Assembly (NCBI GenBank): GCA_040357565.1
Contig: JBDODJ010000003.1
Direction: 5' to 3' (one strand)
From: Cercozoa sp. M6MM
Taxonomy: Eukaryota; Endomyxa: Ascetosporea
DNA: 64,000 nucleotides
The notes beneath the pieces were generated by a model. That model was not told the DNA's origin, ran no database searches, and saw nothing but the letters and a program-made list of their open reading frames with translations. Below, in pieces: positions 25,121 through 40,632 of the stretch. Position 1 is the stretch's first letter; every line of letters begins with the position of its first letter. Made by a program: the position numbers and the translations under genes.

Positions 25121-25751
25121 TCAGACTCGAGAGAAAAGCTCAGTCACCGATGCCGACGATGAAGGCGAGGCGCGTGTTCGCCGACTTGGTGCTGCCTCAC
25201 CAAGGTCAGCTGCAACGAGGAATAGACAACGCTGGTCGGAAGAAACACGAAAGTTACCGGAGGCAGCTGCGACGGCACCAGGCGTGCGCGAGCGTTTCGG
25301 CGAGCTGCGTGCAAGTGATGCCCAAGTGGACGGTTTCTTTGGCTACAGCACCACAAATAAAATGGATGGTTAAATACAAAAATGGCTAAGGGTACTACCT
25401 TCGCGGGGGACTCCCTAGACTGTGACTGTGACGGTGTTGACTTCTGCATTGGCTTTTGTTCTTTCTCTCTTGATTGCTGTTGGCGCGGCTGTTGTTGCTT
25501 TTCCTGTTGCTGCTGCGGCTGCACCGGCTTCTCGGCGGCGGTGCGATCTCTCCTGTCGGCAGCGGACTTCTTCTGGGCCGCCGCTCGTCGTTTGGAACGA
25601 CGTGCTGGCCGACACTTTTGCTTGAGCCACGGCATGCGATGCGTGTTGCGCTCCCACAGAATGCACAACACCGGAAACGGAAGGTTCGCTCGCAAGCAGC
25701 GCACCATCGCACGCTGAGTTTTCTCTCTGTGTGCGTGAGGGTAGAAACCAG

Positions 25752-25801
<50 letters not shown>

Positions 25802-27012
25802 ACGGGTACGTATTGGGTGCCATGAGCGGCAGAAGCAAAAGCTCGAGGGCCAGCAGCGGCAGACGGCGCAGCTCGGCGCCTCTCTCAATAAGCACCCTGA
25901 GCGTGCAGAGGCACAACTCGGGCGGCGTCACTTGTCTCATCTGTTCACTCCTGGCCTGATGCAGCACATGCTGCAAGTGTGTCTGTACCTGCGGTGTCAC
26001 ACGAGTGTTATATCAGAACACCTCACGAAACAGGAACAAGGCAGGTGTTGTACATGTGCCTGTGCTGTCGCAGGTTGCCGACTGTCAAGCAGGTGTGCCA
26101 TCTGTCGCAACTGCAGCTGGTGCTCGTGCATGAGTCGCAGCTGCACCTGACGGACCTGCGCCTCGACGTGCAGCTGCATCTGCCTCGCCTCCAGCGGGTG
26201 CTCCTGCAGGTGCTGCCGCATGTGCCGCATCACATGCTCGTACGCCTGCTGCTGCACGCAGCGCGCCAGGATCACTTCGCCCACCACGCGGATCGGCGCC
26301 TTGGCAAAGAAAACCAGGCGCTCTCGCCTCTACGCAAAGTCAACAAAACATACTGGCGTACACAAGGGCAAGGCACAGGAATCGAGGTGCACCTGTGCAA
26401 ACGTGAGCAGACGCAGGATGTTGCGAATTGCGACATCACGCGTGTGCAGGTGCGGCTGCTGCTGGTACTCGTTCACTGCGGATGAAAAGGCGAAGCGATT
26501 GTTGCGACTTGACGGTGGCAGCATGTGCGTCAGCTGCTCGAGGTCCGGTGCACCCGGAGTGCCAGCAATCCCGAGCGACTGTCGCGCCGACAGCACATCG
26601 AAAGTCAGTCGGTCCAAACGCGCCGTTCGCTCGCCCAGTCGCTTCTGCGCCAAGCCGGGATGCAGGTAGACTGCGCACAAAAGGAACATGGAACATTTTA
26701 CATCCCGACCGCTCCAAAAGCGCACAACAGCGCCAAAACAAAAGAGGGCGGGGCAAGCAAAAACCACCAACACTCACCACCAACACTCAAAAGCCAATCG
26801 GGATCGCCCACAATGCAAGTTGCCACCCTGCAAGCCCTGACAGCAGCAAAACCGGTCACCAACTTATACAGCACAAACGCACACGGGTCGTCGTGGTCGC
26901 CAAGCGCCTGCCGCCGAGCTCTCCGCTGACGCTCGCGAATTAGCTCGTCGTGTTGCTCTGTAAACGACATAGCTGACCCCTCGGAATAGTCTGCTCGGCC
27001 CTCACGGCGCAT
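25121..27012 (-). CDS. Unrecognised Gln/Arg-rich protein
   Basis: I cannot assign a family. The start at 27012 gives MRREGRADYSEGSAMSFTEQ; a later in-frame ATG (MSFTEQHDELIRERQRRARR) may be the real one. Removing an intron joins FVLYKL to VYLHPGLAQKRLGERTARLD, then SARQSLGIAGTPGAPDLEQL and LHTRDVAIRNILRLLTFAQ. The next exon is a Gln-rich helix (HMRQHLQEHPLEARQMQLHV). The last exons are very basic and Gln-rich: WLKQKCRPARRSKRRAAAQK, EKPVQPQQQQEKQQQ, then PKKPSTWASLARSSPKRS, ending SVTELFSRV at 25121. The frame and splice phases of these last exons agree. Two frames are open across about 25400-25700; the Gln-rich one continues cleanly into the downstream exons. The basic tail suggests nucleic-acid binding or a nuclear location, an inference only. 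Confidence 0.55.
25753..25800. repeat. (TG)n microsatellite
   Basis: An uninterrupted (TG) run lies in an intron of the minus-strand gene. Here the sense strand reads (CA)n, the reverse of the usual polarity in this window. Confidence 0.92.
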
Positions 27013-27258
27013 CTAGCCCCCAAAAGTCTGCTTCGACTTTTGGTTAAGTGTGCGCTATTGCCTTGCTGCGCACGCCTTGACGCTGAAGTTGATCTGCCAC
27101 CTGTAGTGGACTTGCACAGGTAGCTTACTGTGCCGGCACACGCCTGTGTGAGTTATTGCTAAAGGGCAGCAGGCGATCAGTCGACTGTCGCTTTCGTTTG
27201 TTGTCGTTGGCGTTTGAACAGTAGTTGAAGCCGTGGGTACCGGTGCTGCGGTTCTCTT

Positions 27259-31274
<4,016 letters not shown>

Positions 31275-31404
31275 TTCTTATCGACCAGTGCCCGCTGTCA
31301 GATCACTTCTGTATAGTGTTTTAAAAAAGAAATAGCGCTGTCACCGGCGCTCCGATCGCCATGACAAACTCTGGAGAGTGTTTCCACGTGCGCACGGGTG
31401 TGTG
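31275..31404. promoter_or_regulatory. Short spacer, kinase to snapin-like gene
   Basis: Only about 130 bp separate the kinase stop from the next start codon on the same strand. I see no separate feature. Confidence 0.35.
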
Positions 31405-32172
31405 ATGAGTGCAGAGACAAAGGAAAGTGTGGCACCAGAGCAGCACAAGCTGTCTGAAGGCTTGTTTGAACTGCTGGCCCCTCCAGTGGGTACTGTGATG
31501 TTTGTTTTGATCCTTGGCGTGTCGTTTGTTATTCCGCCCGTTGTACTTGCAGCCGAATGTGATGCCTTGCTTCGTGCCACGGTCGACAGACAGGCCGACA
31601 TTGCGAAAGAGTTGAGCTTGGTGAGTTGGATGCCCCCCCCCCCCCCCCACCATCGCCGTTTTATTTGAGTTGAGGTGCAGATAGCTGCGACGCTGGACGA
31701 AACCGACAGTTTGTGCGACAGTCTGGTTGATCTGGGACCGTTCTTGGCGCGAATCGAAGCCCTTGGGCCACGTGCCCAGGCGCTGCATCAGCGAGTCCAG
31801 GTGGTCGAGAGCCGCCTGCAACGTATTCACAAGGTGCCAGTGTTTGTCCACGAGAATGACTGATCTGATGAATTCGTTATGCCACAGATGGCGCTCAAGA
31901 AGCGTCCCAAGTTGGCACGTCTCGCTGAGTCAGCTGGCAGGCCAGGTGCCGAGCAGGAGATCTTTGATGTGCTGGAACGACCGATCGAGAGTGAAGAAGA
32001 TGAGGAGGCGTCAGCGCAGGCCAGCATCGATGAGAGTGTTGTCGATGAGAGTGCGTCTGCAAGTGACAGCAAGAGCCAACATGATTCGGAACCGCCAGCT
32101 GAAACTACGAACGCAGCTGTTGAGACGCCGACCTCTGCTGAAACTACCCGGCCCGGGCATGGTGACAACTGA
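31405..32172 (+). CDS. SNAPIN: Snapin-like BLOC-1/BORC subunit
   Basis: Snapin is a small coiled-coil subunit shared by BLOC-1 and BORC, which act in lysosome-related organelle sorting and lysosome movement. The start at 31405 gives MSAETKESVAPEQH, then KLSEGLFELLAPPV, matching the snapin start of the domain. Spliced segments follow: AECDALLRATVDRQADIAKE, IAATLDETDSLCDSLVDLGP and LGPRAQALHQRVQVVESRLQ. These give the continuous helix of the family, with the same order of blocks around DxxPYxxxLxxAR. The C-terminal exon is different: KKRPKLARLAESAGRPGAEQ, then a Glu/Ser-rich tail ending RPGHGDN. The tail is longer than in animal snapin and is disordered. Three introns; one holds a C run (about 31632-31648). 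I judge this a likely homologue rather than a certain one. Confidence 0.62.
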
Positions 32173-32471
32173 ACTGAATGAACAGAACTTGGAACGAAGT
32201 TCAACGGTAGTTTTGACTCCCGTCCAGCCGACGCGAGCGGAGTCGGAATCAGTTTGTAACGTAAATATGAAAGTGGTACAACTTGAAGACTACAGTGACG
32301 TTCGCATTGCCGCGGGGTGCGAAAGGGAAGGAAGGCGAAGGGCTCGAGACAGGTGACATGGGCGGGCAGAAGACTTTTGGGTGCGGTTTCAGTTGTGTGT
32401 GACAGTGGGATGCGCATTGTATTCGTGTGTGTTCTCGCTGAGGCTTTGACATAGCCTGAGTGCCAATTCAC

Positions 32472-33147
32472 TCATTCAGTGAGCTCAGGCTGTTCCTCTG
32501 ACTCAGTGTCGTCAGTGTTGCCCGCGTTTTCCTCAGACTCCACTTGTTGTCGTTCAACCTCGTTGCTCCGATCGAGCGTTGGCTCGGACTCCTTTTCTGC
32601 ACAACATACCACAAGATAAACCACAAGCAAACAGAAGGCAGTCAAAAGGCATCAGAGCCGGGCAGTGTGACTAATGAGAGTACCACTTTGCGCCGGGGTG
32701 GTCGGAGGCGACGGTGCTGGCGATGAGCGGCGGAACTTTCGGCGCATCCGCGCGAGGAAGCCACCTTCCTTCTCTGCAAACTCGTTCTTGTTCTCCTCGC
32801 TCCAAACTAAAGAATTTCAGGTGCATCACAACGATGCAGCACAAGCGAGATTGGTTTGCACTTGTACTGTACCAGTGTACTCTGGCGAACGCATGAACTT
32901 GGGCACAGAGTCCGTACTCAACATGATGCACACCTCTCGCTTCAGCGAACGGAACGCCAGCGGCTGAAACTGCGCGGTCCGCCGTACTGCCGTTTGAATG
33001 AATAGAAATAATATATATATATATATATCATGAGTACCTCGACGCTTGATCTTAGCAGTGGCCTCAGCAGATAGGTTCAGCGGTTCTTCCGCCTCTTCAC
33101 CCAAAAAGTACCTAAACAACAACAGTGTCTCCAAGAGAAGGCACCAA

Positions 33148-33228
<81 letters not shown>

Positions 33229-33668
33229 AAGAGAAAGAGAGAGAGAGAGAAACGAACTCGAAAATGTTGCGCAGTTTGAGGCCTGTCTTGCGTCCGTCGT
33301 GCACTCGCTGGCAGAACTGCTCGTAGTCCAGCACCGCGAACAAAAAGTGCAAGTTCTCAGCGCTACCCAAAAAGCACATTACACGATGTTAGAATAAACA
33401 CACACAAATGCAACCCAAGATACCAGTGGTGTCGCTCCAAGAAGCATGCGAAGCAGTGAAGCAGAGCTTTGTTCTACTTGAATCCGACATCATAAGTACG
33501 CGAAACAAGACAGCATGTACGACGAAAACACTGTACCTCAAAGATGTGGTCAATATCGAGAGGCTCGTCGTCCTTCACCGGTGTGGTTGGCGACATCAGA
33601 CCAGCGTTCTCTTTGTCGACGACATCAGCGTTCACCTGAATCGGGGGTACCGCGACCTTCGACGGCAT
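32472..33668 (-). CDS. RGS-domain protein
   Basis: RGS domains accelerate GTP hydrolysis by G-alpha subunits and end G-protein signalling. The start at 33668 gives MPSKVAVPPIQVNADVVDKE and then a linker with MSPTTPVKDDEPLDIDHIFE. The RGS core follows over several exons: GSAENLHFLFAVLDYEQFCQ (helix with the Asn-Leu-Phe pattern), an acidic loop with YFLGEEAEEPLNLSAEATAK, and AFRSLKREVCIMLSTDS followed by VPKFMRSPEY. The last block is the family closing helices, with Asp-Ser and Phe-xx-Ser. The tail is basic then acidic (SEENKNEFAEKEGGFLARMR, RRKFRRSSPAPSPPTTPAQS, ending QPELTE). A (GA) intron repeat acts as a CT tract on the sense strand. A seven-helix receptor partner is not visible in this window. 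Confidence 0.8.
33153..33251. repeat. (GA)n tract in an RGS gene intron
   Basis: About 100 bases of GA with AAAG variants lie immediately before the exon acceptor on the minus strand. The sense strand is (CT)n and can act as a polypyrimidine tract. Confidence 0.92.
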
Positions 33669-34100
33669 GTTCGCTTGCGTGTTTGTTGCCGAGTGATACC
33701 TCAAGAATAATCGGCTGAAAACAACACAAAAGCTAAAGGGTGCAAGTCGCGCTTTCACGTACGTCAAAAAAAGAAACACATTTTGGCCCAGGATGGAATG
33801 AAGTGACTTACACTGTGCTGTCTCCGTAGCGAACTCTGCGCTAGCCTCAAACGCAAGGCACTAGAACAGAAAATCAATGATTCGCTTTAAACGCTTCTTG
33901 CTGAAGAAGACTGATCGCAACAAGAAACGGGAGAACGCCACTCACGAAGCTGGAAGCCCAGGGATCATCATCGGTCCTATCGGCTCGAGTGTCGGTTACC
34001 GGCTCAATTTTTGGAGCACTACGAAATACTGACCATCTACCCTCTTGAAAGTGTGTTCCACGGTGTCTTATTACCTCGCAGGACGCTTTAAGGCGCCAGT
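33669..34100. promoter_or_regulatory. Divergent intergenic region, RGS / ZNHIT1
   Basis: These 432 bp lie between outward start codons. No coding signal or distinct motif is evident. Confidence 0.4.
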
Positions 34101-34767
34101 ATGGCGGATCAGCGCGACAAATCGGAGAGGATCCGACAACAGCAGAAGCAGGCGACTTTCGTTCTCGACAATGAGGTACCACCGTGCCAGAACATGAACT
34201 TGCGAGTCTTCTGATATTCAACGGTTTGGCCATTTGCGCAGATTCGACAAGACGCACTGAACACTCGCCTGGCAGCGTTTGAAAGCGACGACTTTGCCGA
34301 ACGTGACGATGTAGGTGAGGATGCGTACGTCGCCGAAGATGATGAGCAGCAGACGGCGAGCATTGCCGATACCGGTACCGAATTCAGTTTTGGCTTTAGT
34401 AACTTCATTTTCCTCTCACAAGCAGTGTTTCTATGTTTAGGAAAGAGGAAAAAACCTTCAAGGGAGACGGTCGTGCTACCGAAACTTAAGGGGTTTGGGC
34501 AGCTCCTGGAGGAAGCTGATCTTCAACTTGAAGCTGCATGGAGAGGTACGCCACGTTTGCAAAAATCAGGACAGAGTTTTTAAAACGGGTAGTCTCTGTG
34601 TAGCCACCTACCTCACCAGCGATGCCAGTGAGACGAGGTATCCTGCGCGTAAGCTGTGCGCCGTGTGTCAACTTTCTGCCGCTCACACGTGCCTCACGTG
34701 CGGTCGACCACTGTGCTCTCTGCGATGCCGCTCCTTACATAACGCCGGCCAGTGTCTTCGTTTTTAA
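34101..34767 (+). CDS. ZNHIT1: HIT zinc-finger protein, SWR1/SRCAP subunit (VPS71/ZNHIT1)
   Basis: ZNHIT1 (Vps71/Swc6) is a subunit of the SWR1/SRCAP remodeller that exchanges H2A for H2A.Z. The start MADQRDKSERIRQQQKQATF leads into VLDNE and, in the next exon, IRQDALNTRLAAFESDDFAE. This matches the conserved LDRAARQRRINRQLEALENDNF region of the family. A basic middle segment (RKRKKPSRETVVLPKLKGFG, QLLEEADLQLE) follows. The C-terminal HIT finger is complete: LCAVCQLSAAHTCLTCG with two CxxC pairs, then CSLRC, a His and a final Cys in HNAGQC. The spliced length is about 150-160 residues, as in animals. It is the best-defined small gene in this stretch. Confidence 0.88.
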
Positions 34768-35204
34768 CTATGTTCCTACTCGTACTAACGCGGGTACTGT
34801 AGGTACCCGCCCACGCACGCCACTTTTATTTCGCCCGGTCCGTTTCATCACTGTTCACTCGCAGTTTCAGCCGAGCTCATTTTTCACAAAAGGGTGATAC
34901 AATACTAGTACTGCCAGTGCGCGCGCTGTAGTTATGCGAACTTATACAGCGAGCAGCTACTACGGTTTCCGCATTTGGTGCGTTTCTTGGGAATCGGTTC
35001 AGTTCGGTAAATCGTGCATTTTAGAGCAATTCCTCGCGTTTTAAAGGAGTTAAATGCGGCGATTGACAACGATACAGCGTCATGTCTGCAACTCCTCCAG
35101 AAGCAACGTCGGAAACCTCTTTTGGCTCGTATCTTCTTGTCCATTCAACAGGATGCACTCGATTTAATAGTTGAGGACCATGCAGTGCCTTTCCGATCAG
35201 GGTA
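34768..35204. other. Spacer between ZNHIT1 and CEP70-like genes
   Basis: These roughly 435 bp hold the ZNHIT1 3' UTR and CEP70 upstream region. An in-frame upstream ATG for CEP70 cannot be excluded. Confidence 0.4.
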
Positions 35205-38200
35205 ATGACCTCACTCGACGCAGTCACACACAAAATTGAGGGATTAAGACAAAACCTTGAGAGGAAGGCGCGCAAACCGCGGTTCGATGACGTTATGCGG
35301 ACGACCTTGTGCGGCGGGGTCGAGATCGGCGAAGCTCCGAGCAGCATCAACGGGTTTGAAGACAGTGCGCTAGAGATGAGTAACGTTGCGGCACTCGAAA
35401 CGTTTCGCACACCAAGCGTAAGCAATAACAACGCGTCAACCCAGAAATACCATGATCTGGTGAGTCAATGTTTCAAAACCCCACCGAGGCAGTTTTTTCT
35501 CACTTTTTGTTTTTGCTGATTTTTGCATTTTCCGGCACGAATGTATTTGGCGGTACTGTGCCGCTCTGGCAGTAAGTACGCTGTGGGACGCCTCGCGGAG
35601 TCTAATTGCTATCCAGCATGGACTTCGAAAGGCGAGCTGCAGGCAGTAGCAGCCAAAACCTGGATGACCTTGTAAAACTGACCGACTGAAAGAACACTGA
35701 CAATTTTTGCTTTGCTTTGCTTTTATTTTGCCCAGCTTTTGCTTTGCTTTGCTTTCGTCTGCAACTGGGGACCTGAAATTGAAATGTAGATTGCAAACAC
35801 CGAGAAGCTGCTCTCGACGTTAGGAGCAACTCGGCACCCTGCGGACACGTCGGTGGCATCTCGGTGGAAAGACGACAGAACTGGCACAAATTTCGATGCT
35901 GGCGAAGCCACCAAAGCTCAGTTTGTGAATGCCGACGACCTCGGTCGTTCCTCGCATGCTAAACTTACTTGTCCGCGGAGTGAGTTCTACAGCGAGGACC
36001 ACACTCTCAAATCGGAACTGCCGTCTTCACTGCGAGTCTCAAAAGAAACGCTTCTGCACATCTCCAACATGACGATGGCGCACGGCTTCGGCGAAATCGT
36101 GTGCGACGACTCGACGCAACTCGGCGTGCGCTTGGTTTCGGTTCTGCAGCGACTTTTTGAGGAGCGACGGTTTCACCAACAAGAGGGTACAGTACATAGG
36201 TTTACTATGGGAAAATGTATCATTTGAGAAGCATGAGGCTTGTTGCCCGCAGTCGACAACATGGCCGAGGAACAGAGACGCATACAAATCGATCTCGATT
36301 CTAGTTTGAAACTACAGGCCAAACTAAAGAAGAAAGTGAAAACAGTAGAAGCCAAACTCGTTGAGACACAACAGAAGAAGAGTGCTGCCGCCGAAAGTTC
36401 GTCAGGCCTGCTTGCAAAACACAAGAGCGAAACCAAGCAGTTGCAGCGGCAGATTGGACAACACAAACGCGTGATTGCACAGCTCCGACATTCGCTTCAG
36501 AGCAAAGAGAAACAAAGCGACCAGTTGCACGCCAAGTTGAAACAGGTCGTAGACAAGGTCTCTGAGCACAGAGGAAGCGCTGAGGAAGTATTCCGCCAGT
36601 TGCACGGTCGAAAGGCACGCAAGACCAGTTCGGAGGATGGCAAGATCATGCAACTCCTCATGGCGTTTGAAGCAGAACGTAATGCACTTTTACACCGATA
36701 TGTTAATACGGTTGACATTGTTGAAACTGCAGGCCGAGGCATGACTGCGGAGATTGAGCAACTGCGCAAACAGGTCGACCTTGCCAACAGCAAGGAAAGA
36801 CAGGTGCTCAATGTTGAACAAGGGGTGGAGTCGAGTCAGTCGACGACACTCGAAGCTTCCGGTGGTGCCCACATAGACAGCATGTTTCCCTTTGCCTGGC
36901 GAGACATCAAATCGGAAGAGGAACGACACCAGAAGGAAGTCGCTGCCTCCAAGAAACTCCAGCAGCAACTGGTGCAACAACTGCGTCGCAGCGAGAAGGA
37001 ACTCGCCAAGGAACGCGTCAAGTCGGAAAAACTCGAGAAACAGGTCATTGACAAGAGTGCCGAACTCAAGTCACTCCCGGTACTGTGAATTTACTTTTGA
37101 TACGTTCAACCTATTCAACTATTCCAATCTCTCCGTAGAGCAAGAAGGAGTGGAGTGACACGTTACGAGAGGTGCTAACGCTGAAGCAACGCGTTCGCGA
37201 GGCCGAGGAACTGTCGCAGCTGCGTCGCATCATGGATACCAAGTCGCTCGTGCAGCGAGATCGCGAGATTCACCGACTCGGGCTCGAGAGCATTGCGAAA
37301 CTGCCAAAGACACTGCTGATCGAGTCGGTGCAAGACGCCTGTCGCTCGCTACAAGTGAGCGACATTTCGCTACTGATGCCGACGCTGCGTAAGGTGTGCG
37401 CACTCGTGGAAAGCACAGCTGCCATGGAGCAGTTCGTGGTCGAAGTGTGCGCCGTGTGCAGCAACAGTTCCGTGCTGCCACTGGAACGAGGCGACATGAA
37501 CCAGATGATCAACAGCGTCGTTCCGACCCTGCGTGCCTGGGCCGACAAACTCGCGCAGAACGAAAACGCAACTGACACGTGGAGCCAACTGTGTGACCTG
37601 CTGCGAGAACACTCGCGCAACTCAGATACAGTCTTCACCAACAGTCCGAGCTGCGTGCTTTCGCGAGTGGAAACTCTCCTGCACAACGAGACCGAACTCG
37701 AACAGACGAAGGCCGACTTGCAGAAGAGCACCGCACTCCGCAAGAGTGCAAAACAGCACCAGAAGCACAGTGCAGAAAGCACAAGTGACTACAACGAAGA
37801 AGGACTGACTGCCCATGCCGCGTTGGAACACATTGCCGAGTTGTTCGACATCGATCTGTCTCGCTCTGGTCTGCTCGGTGTGGTCGCCTCAAGCAACGAC
37901 TTGTTCCGCCGCGTCTCCGAGGCCAGCAACATGCTTTCGTCGCTGCGTTCGGTGCTGAAACTGGACAACTCGGCCTCGCCGAATCGCGTCGTCAGCATGG
38001 TCGAAAAACTCGTGCGCGGCGAAGCGAGCGATGAAATTTCGCGTCGCGAGATTCGAATACTCAAGAGTCGTTTCGAACAAATCGCCGATATTGTCGGAGA
38101 TGACTCTGGCGACCATGAGTCGTCAGTTTCACTTTCCTTCCAATCCTTTCGGTCCATTCGACTAACTAATTCTTCCTTTGTTTCTTTGAGACAGAGTGGT

Positions 38201-39065
38201 CCAGTCAACACGACGATGCGTGGACACGGCCAATGTGCTCGAAGACGTGGTGGAGAAACTGGACAACTGGGCCAGCGAGATGAAGCGCATACTGCACGTT
38301 GATGACGTCGCCGATATCGCGCCTGCAGTACGCGCGCTGCAGCGACGCATCAGCTGTCTGCAGCAGTCGAAACTGCCCGAGCACTTCAGTCACATTGATT
38401 CGGAACTCGAAGCTCCGCGACGACTGCCGCCTCGAGAAGCTTCCATGAGTTCCATCGCGAGTTCTGCCTTGTCTCCGGCCTCCTCAGTGTCGCGCAGTTT
38501 AGATCTGACGCATTCCAAACGCGCAAGCGCTCTAAGCCAGATCAGCGAGCACTCGTCGCCATGCACGTCGCCTTCTGACTCGAAGTCGAAGCTGTCGCAG
38601 TCGAGAAGTTTGAACTTGAGTGTGAATGCCGAAAGCAACACGTCTTCAGTCGCGTCGTCTCCGAAAACTCGCACTGATTCGAAGCAAGCGTCGTCCAATA
38701 GCAACAACGACAGCACACACAACAGTGCACAGACCAGTGCTTTCAACTCGACGAGCGAGAGCAGTTCCTCGCTGCGCCTGAGTCTGCGCAACGCTTCCGT
38801 GTCGCAACTGATGAACACGAGTCTCGTCAGTGCCGCCTCGCTGTCTCGACCCACCACGGGAACTGCCACACCGTCCGAACTTCGCAGCGGACGCGTCTCT
38901 GTGGCTGAAGCTCTTTTGTCGCACGAGCGACCCACCAGCTACGACGCTGTGAGTGCCAGTGTCAGTGCCAAAGGTCGAAGAAAGTCTACCGGCAGATACG
39001 ATTCTGAGTCGGCGTTCGGCTTGACTAAATCTGACAACTTTCTTCTGTTTCGCTCTGAAAGGTGA
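35205..39065 (+). CDS. CEP70: CEP70-like centrosomal coiled-coil protein
   Basis: CEP70 locates to centrosomes and basal bodies, binds gamma-tubulin and helps organise microtubules and cilia. The protein begins MTSLDAVTHKIEGLRQNLER. A long coiled coil follows (DLDSSLKLQAKLKKKVKTVE, LRHSLQSKEKQSDQLHAKLK). Near its second half the match to CEP70 becomes specific: HIAELFDIDLSRSGLLGVVA, SSLRSVLKLDNSASPNRVVS and then MKRILHVDDVADIAPAVRAL. These parallel the FQKLFDV, LLELDSS and LEIDDLDAIVPAVKKL blocks of animal CEP70. The last exon is a Ser-rich disordered tail (SSSSLRLSLRNASV, ending LLFRSER) absent from vertebrate CEP70. A short exon-skipping variant could not be excluded. Four introns are visible, one carrying GCTTT repeats. 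Confidence 0.75.
35706..35760. repeat. GCTTT pentamer repeats in a CEP70 intron
   Basis: GCTTTGCTTTGCTTTT appears twice, either side of TTGCCCA, near the start of the second exon of the CEP70-like gene. Confidence 0.8.
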
Positions 39066-39280
39066 TTGATGTACACTTTTGTATACGTCCACGATCGTGA
39101 TACGATGCGATAGCGTAGCTGCGGTATAGACAGCGTAACGTGTCAACAGTACACTGTTCTTTCTCTTGGCAGCCGCCGTCGCTACATCGTTCAGTTCTCC
39201 CCAGCGCAACGATAACCGTGCGGTGGCTCAAGAAACGTTTAACTCGCGATCGTTTAGTGTACTTATATGGATCGAATGTT

Positions 39281-40494
39281 TTACTCTGGCGTGGAAGCTC
39301 GCCTCCTCCCCTGTTGAATAGCCTCGTTGGCGATCTGATCGGCTCGTTCGTTCCACTCGATTCCTGCGCGTAAAAAACGAACGGGCATTATTGTTTCTAG
39401 CTTCAATTGTTGGCACTCTCAGCAAAGAGGGGATACCACAGTGCGCGGCAACCCAGTACAAGCGACAGCGGGAGCCAAATCGTTTGAGCATCTGCTTAAT
39501 CGACTTGATCAATGCGGCGTTCGTTTTGGCTTTAAAGTTGCGCTGCAGCATGTTGATCACGTAGGTCGAGTCGGTGAAGATGTGCAGACGCACGCTTTCA
39601 TTCTCTTGAAGCACTATCTCTAGTCGCTCCAGTCTACGAGAAACAACGCTCGATGATATTGCATCTAACTCAGAATAAACGGAGAGGTGTACACAAGTCG
39701 AACAGCGTGAAGTTCGGCAGTGCTATTGGTGCCACGTGGTTGAAAAAAACGCAGCGTGTCCTCGTCGTGGCCGTTAAAGTACTGCTCGCGCAGCTGACTC
39801 GGAATGCGCACATATGCACCACTGCCGGCTGGTCCAGGATTCCGTTTGCACGCACCTGCATCAAACAAGTACTAGTACTCCAACCATAAGCACTGACTCA
39901 TGTATCCTAATACCATCGGTGAAAGCAATAAAGTCGGTCTCGGGAACGGCGTCTAACTCGGCACGCACCTTGTCTTTCGCATCCAACACCTGACTGTGCG
40001 AACGATTGTTTGCCGATCCAAACGAGTTTGTCTGCAGAAGCAATGCCAGAACGCACTACCATAAACAGGCACACACACAAACTGGCACACCTGCTTGCGC
40101 GAAGTCGCCAATGCGCTACGCTTCCTGACGGTCAGTTTCGATGACTTCTTCACGGCCAGTTTCGTCGGTTCCATCAGTGACTTTCCCTGACAAGTTCAAA
40201 TCAATACGTGCACTGACAAAAGGCAGGGTGCTGCGACGCACCTGCACGAAAGCATTGGCTTCGGCAAGCGTGCGGAACGACTTGAACTTGGCACCCGAAA
40301 ACCCCTGCACATACGTAAATATCCATCACTTAAATAACATGCGCTAGCCTCACCGACACGTGCGATTGACACTCCGCCCAGGTCCTAAAGACGCTACGAA
40401 CAAAACACGAGCTACCCGCTAAAACAAAACACTTGGAGAAATTCGTGTACCCCTTTTTGCGGCCGACCCTTATGGCGTAATATTTAGCAGGCAT
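39281..40494 (-). CDS. RNASEH1: Ribonuclease H1 with hybrid-binding domain
   Basis: RNase H1 cuts the RNA strand of RNA-DNA hybrids in nucleus and mitochondria. The start MPAKYYAIRVGRKKG and the next exons TWAECQSHVS and GFSGAKFKSFRTLAEANAFV form the N-terminal hybrid-binding domain (caulimovirus viroplasmin-like fold). The catalytic domain opens with FIAFTDGACKRNPGPAGSGA (first Asp), followed by TNSTAELHAV (Glu), HIFTDSTYVINMLQRNF (second Asp), WVAAHCG (His) and IEWNERADQIANEAIQQ (third Asp). All active-site residues are present. The order and about 290-residue length match eukaryotic RNase H1, ending RRRASTPE. Splicing is needed to join AHCG to IEWNERAD. The gene converges on the CEP70-like gene. 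Confidence 0.92.
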
Positions 40495-40632
40495 GTAAGA
40501 ACTGAATCCGTTAAAGTAGCCTGTTACTCAGTTTATACGCGTTTTACAATATATGTTTTATTATACGCTGTGCACAGTTTTCGAGATTTAGTCACATCTT
40601 TAGGAACCTTTTAGAGAAGCAGACATGCACCA

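Noticed and set aside
25101-25373. Plus-strand ORF of 90 codons
   Set aside because: It overlaps the last exons of the minus-strand Gln-rich gene, whose splice sites and phases are better supported.
25395-25710. CAAC...CCAFC frame as the only true C-terminus
   Set aside because: It reads as a zinc-like motif, but the Gln-rich frame joins the last two exons in phase and has codon use like its neighbours. The zinc frame has a Ser/Arg tail that looks like a shadow.
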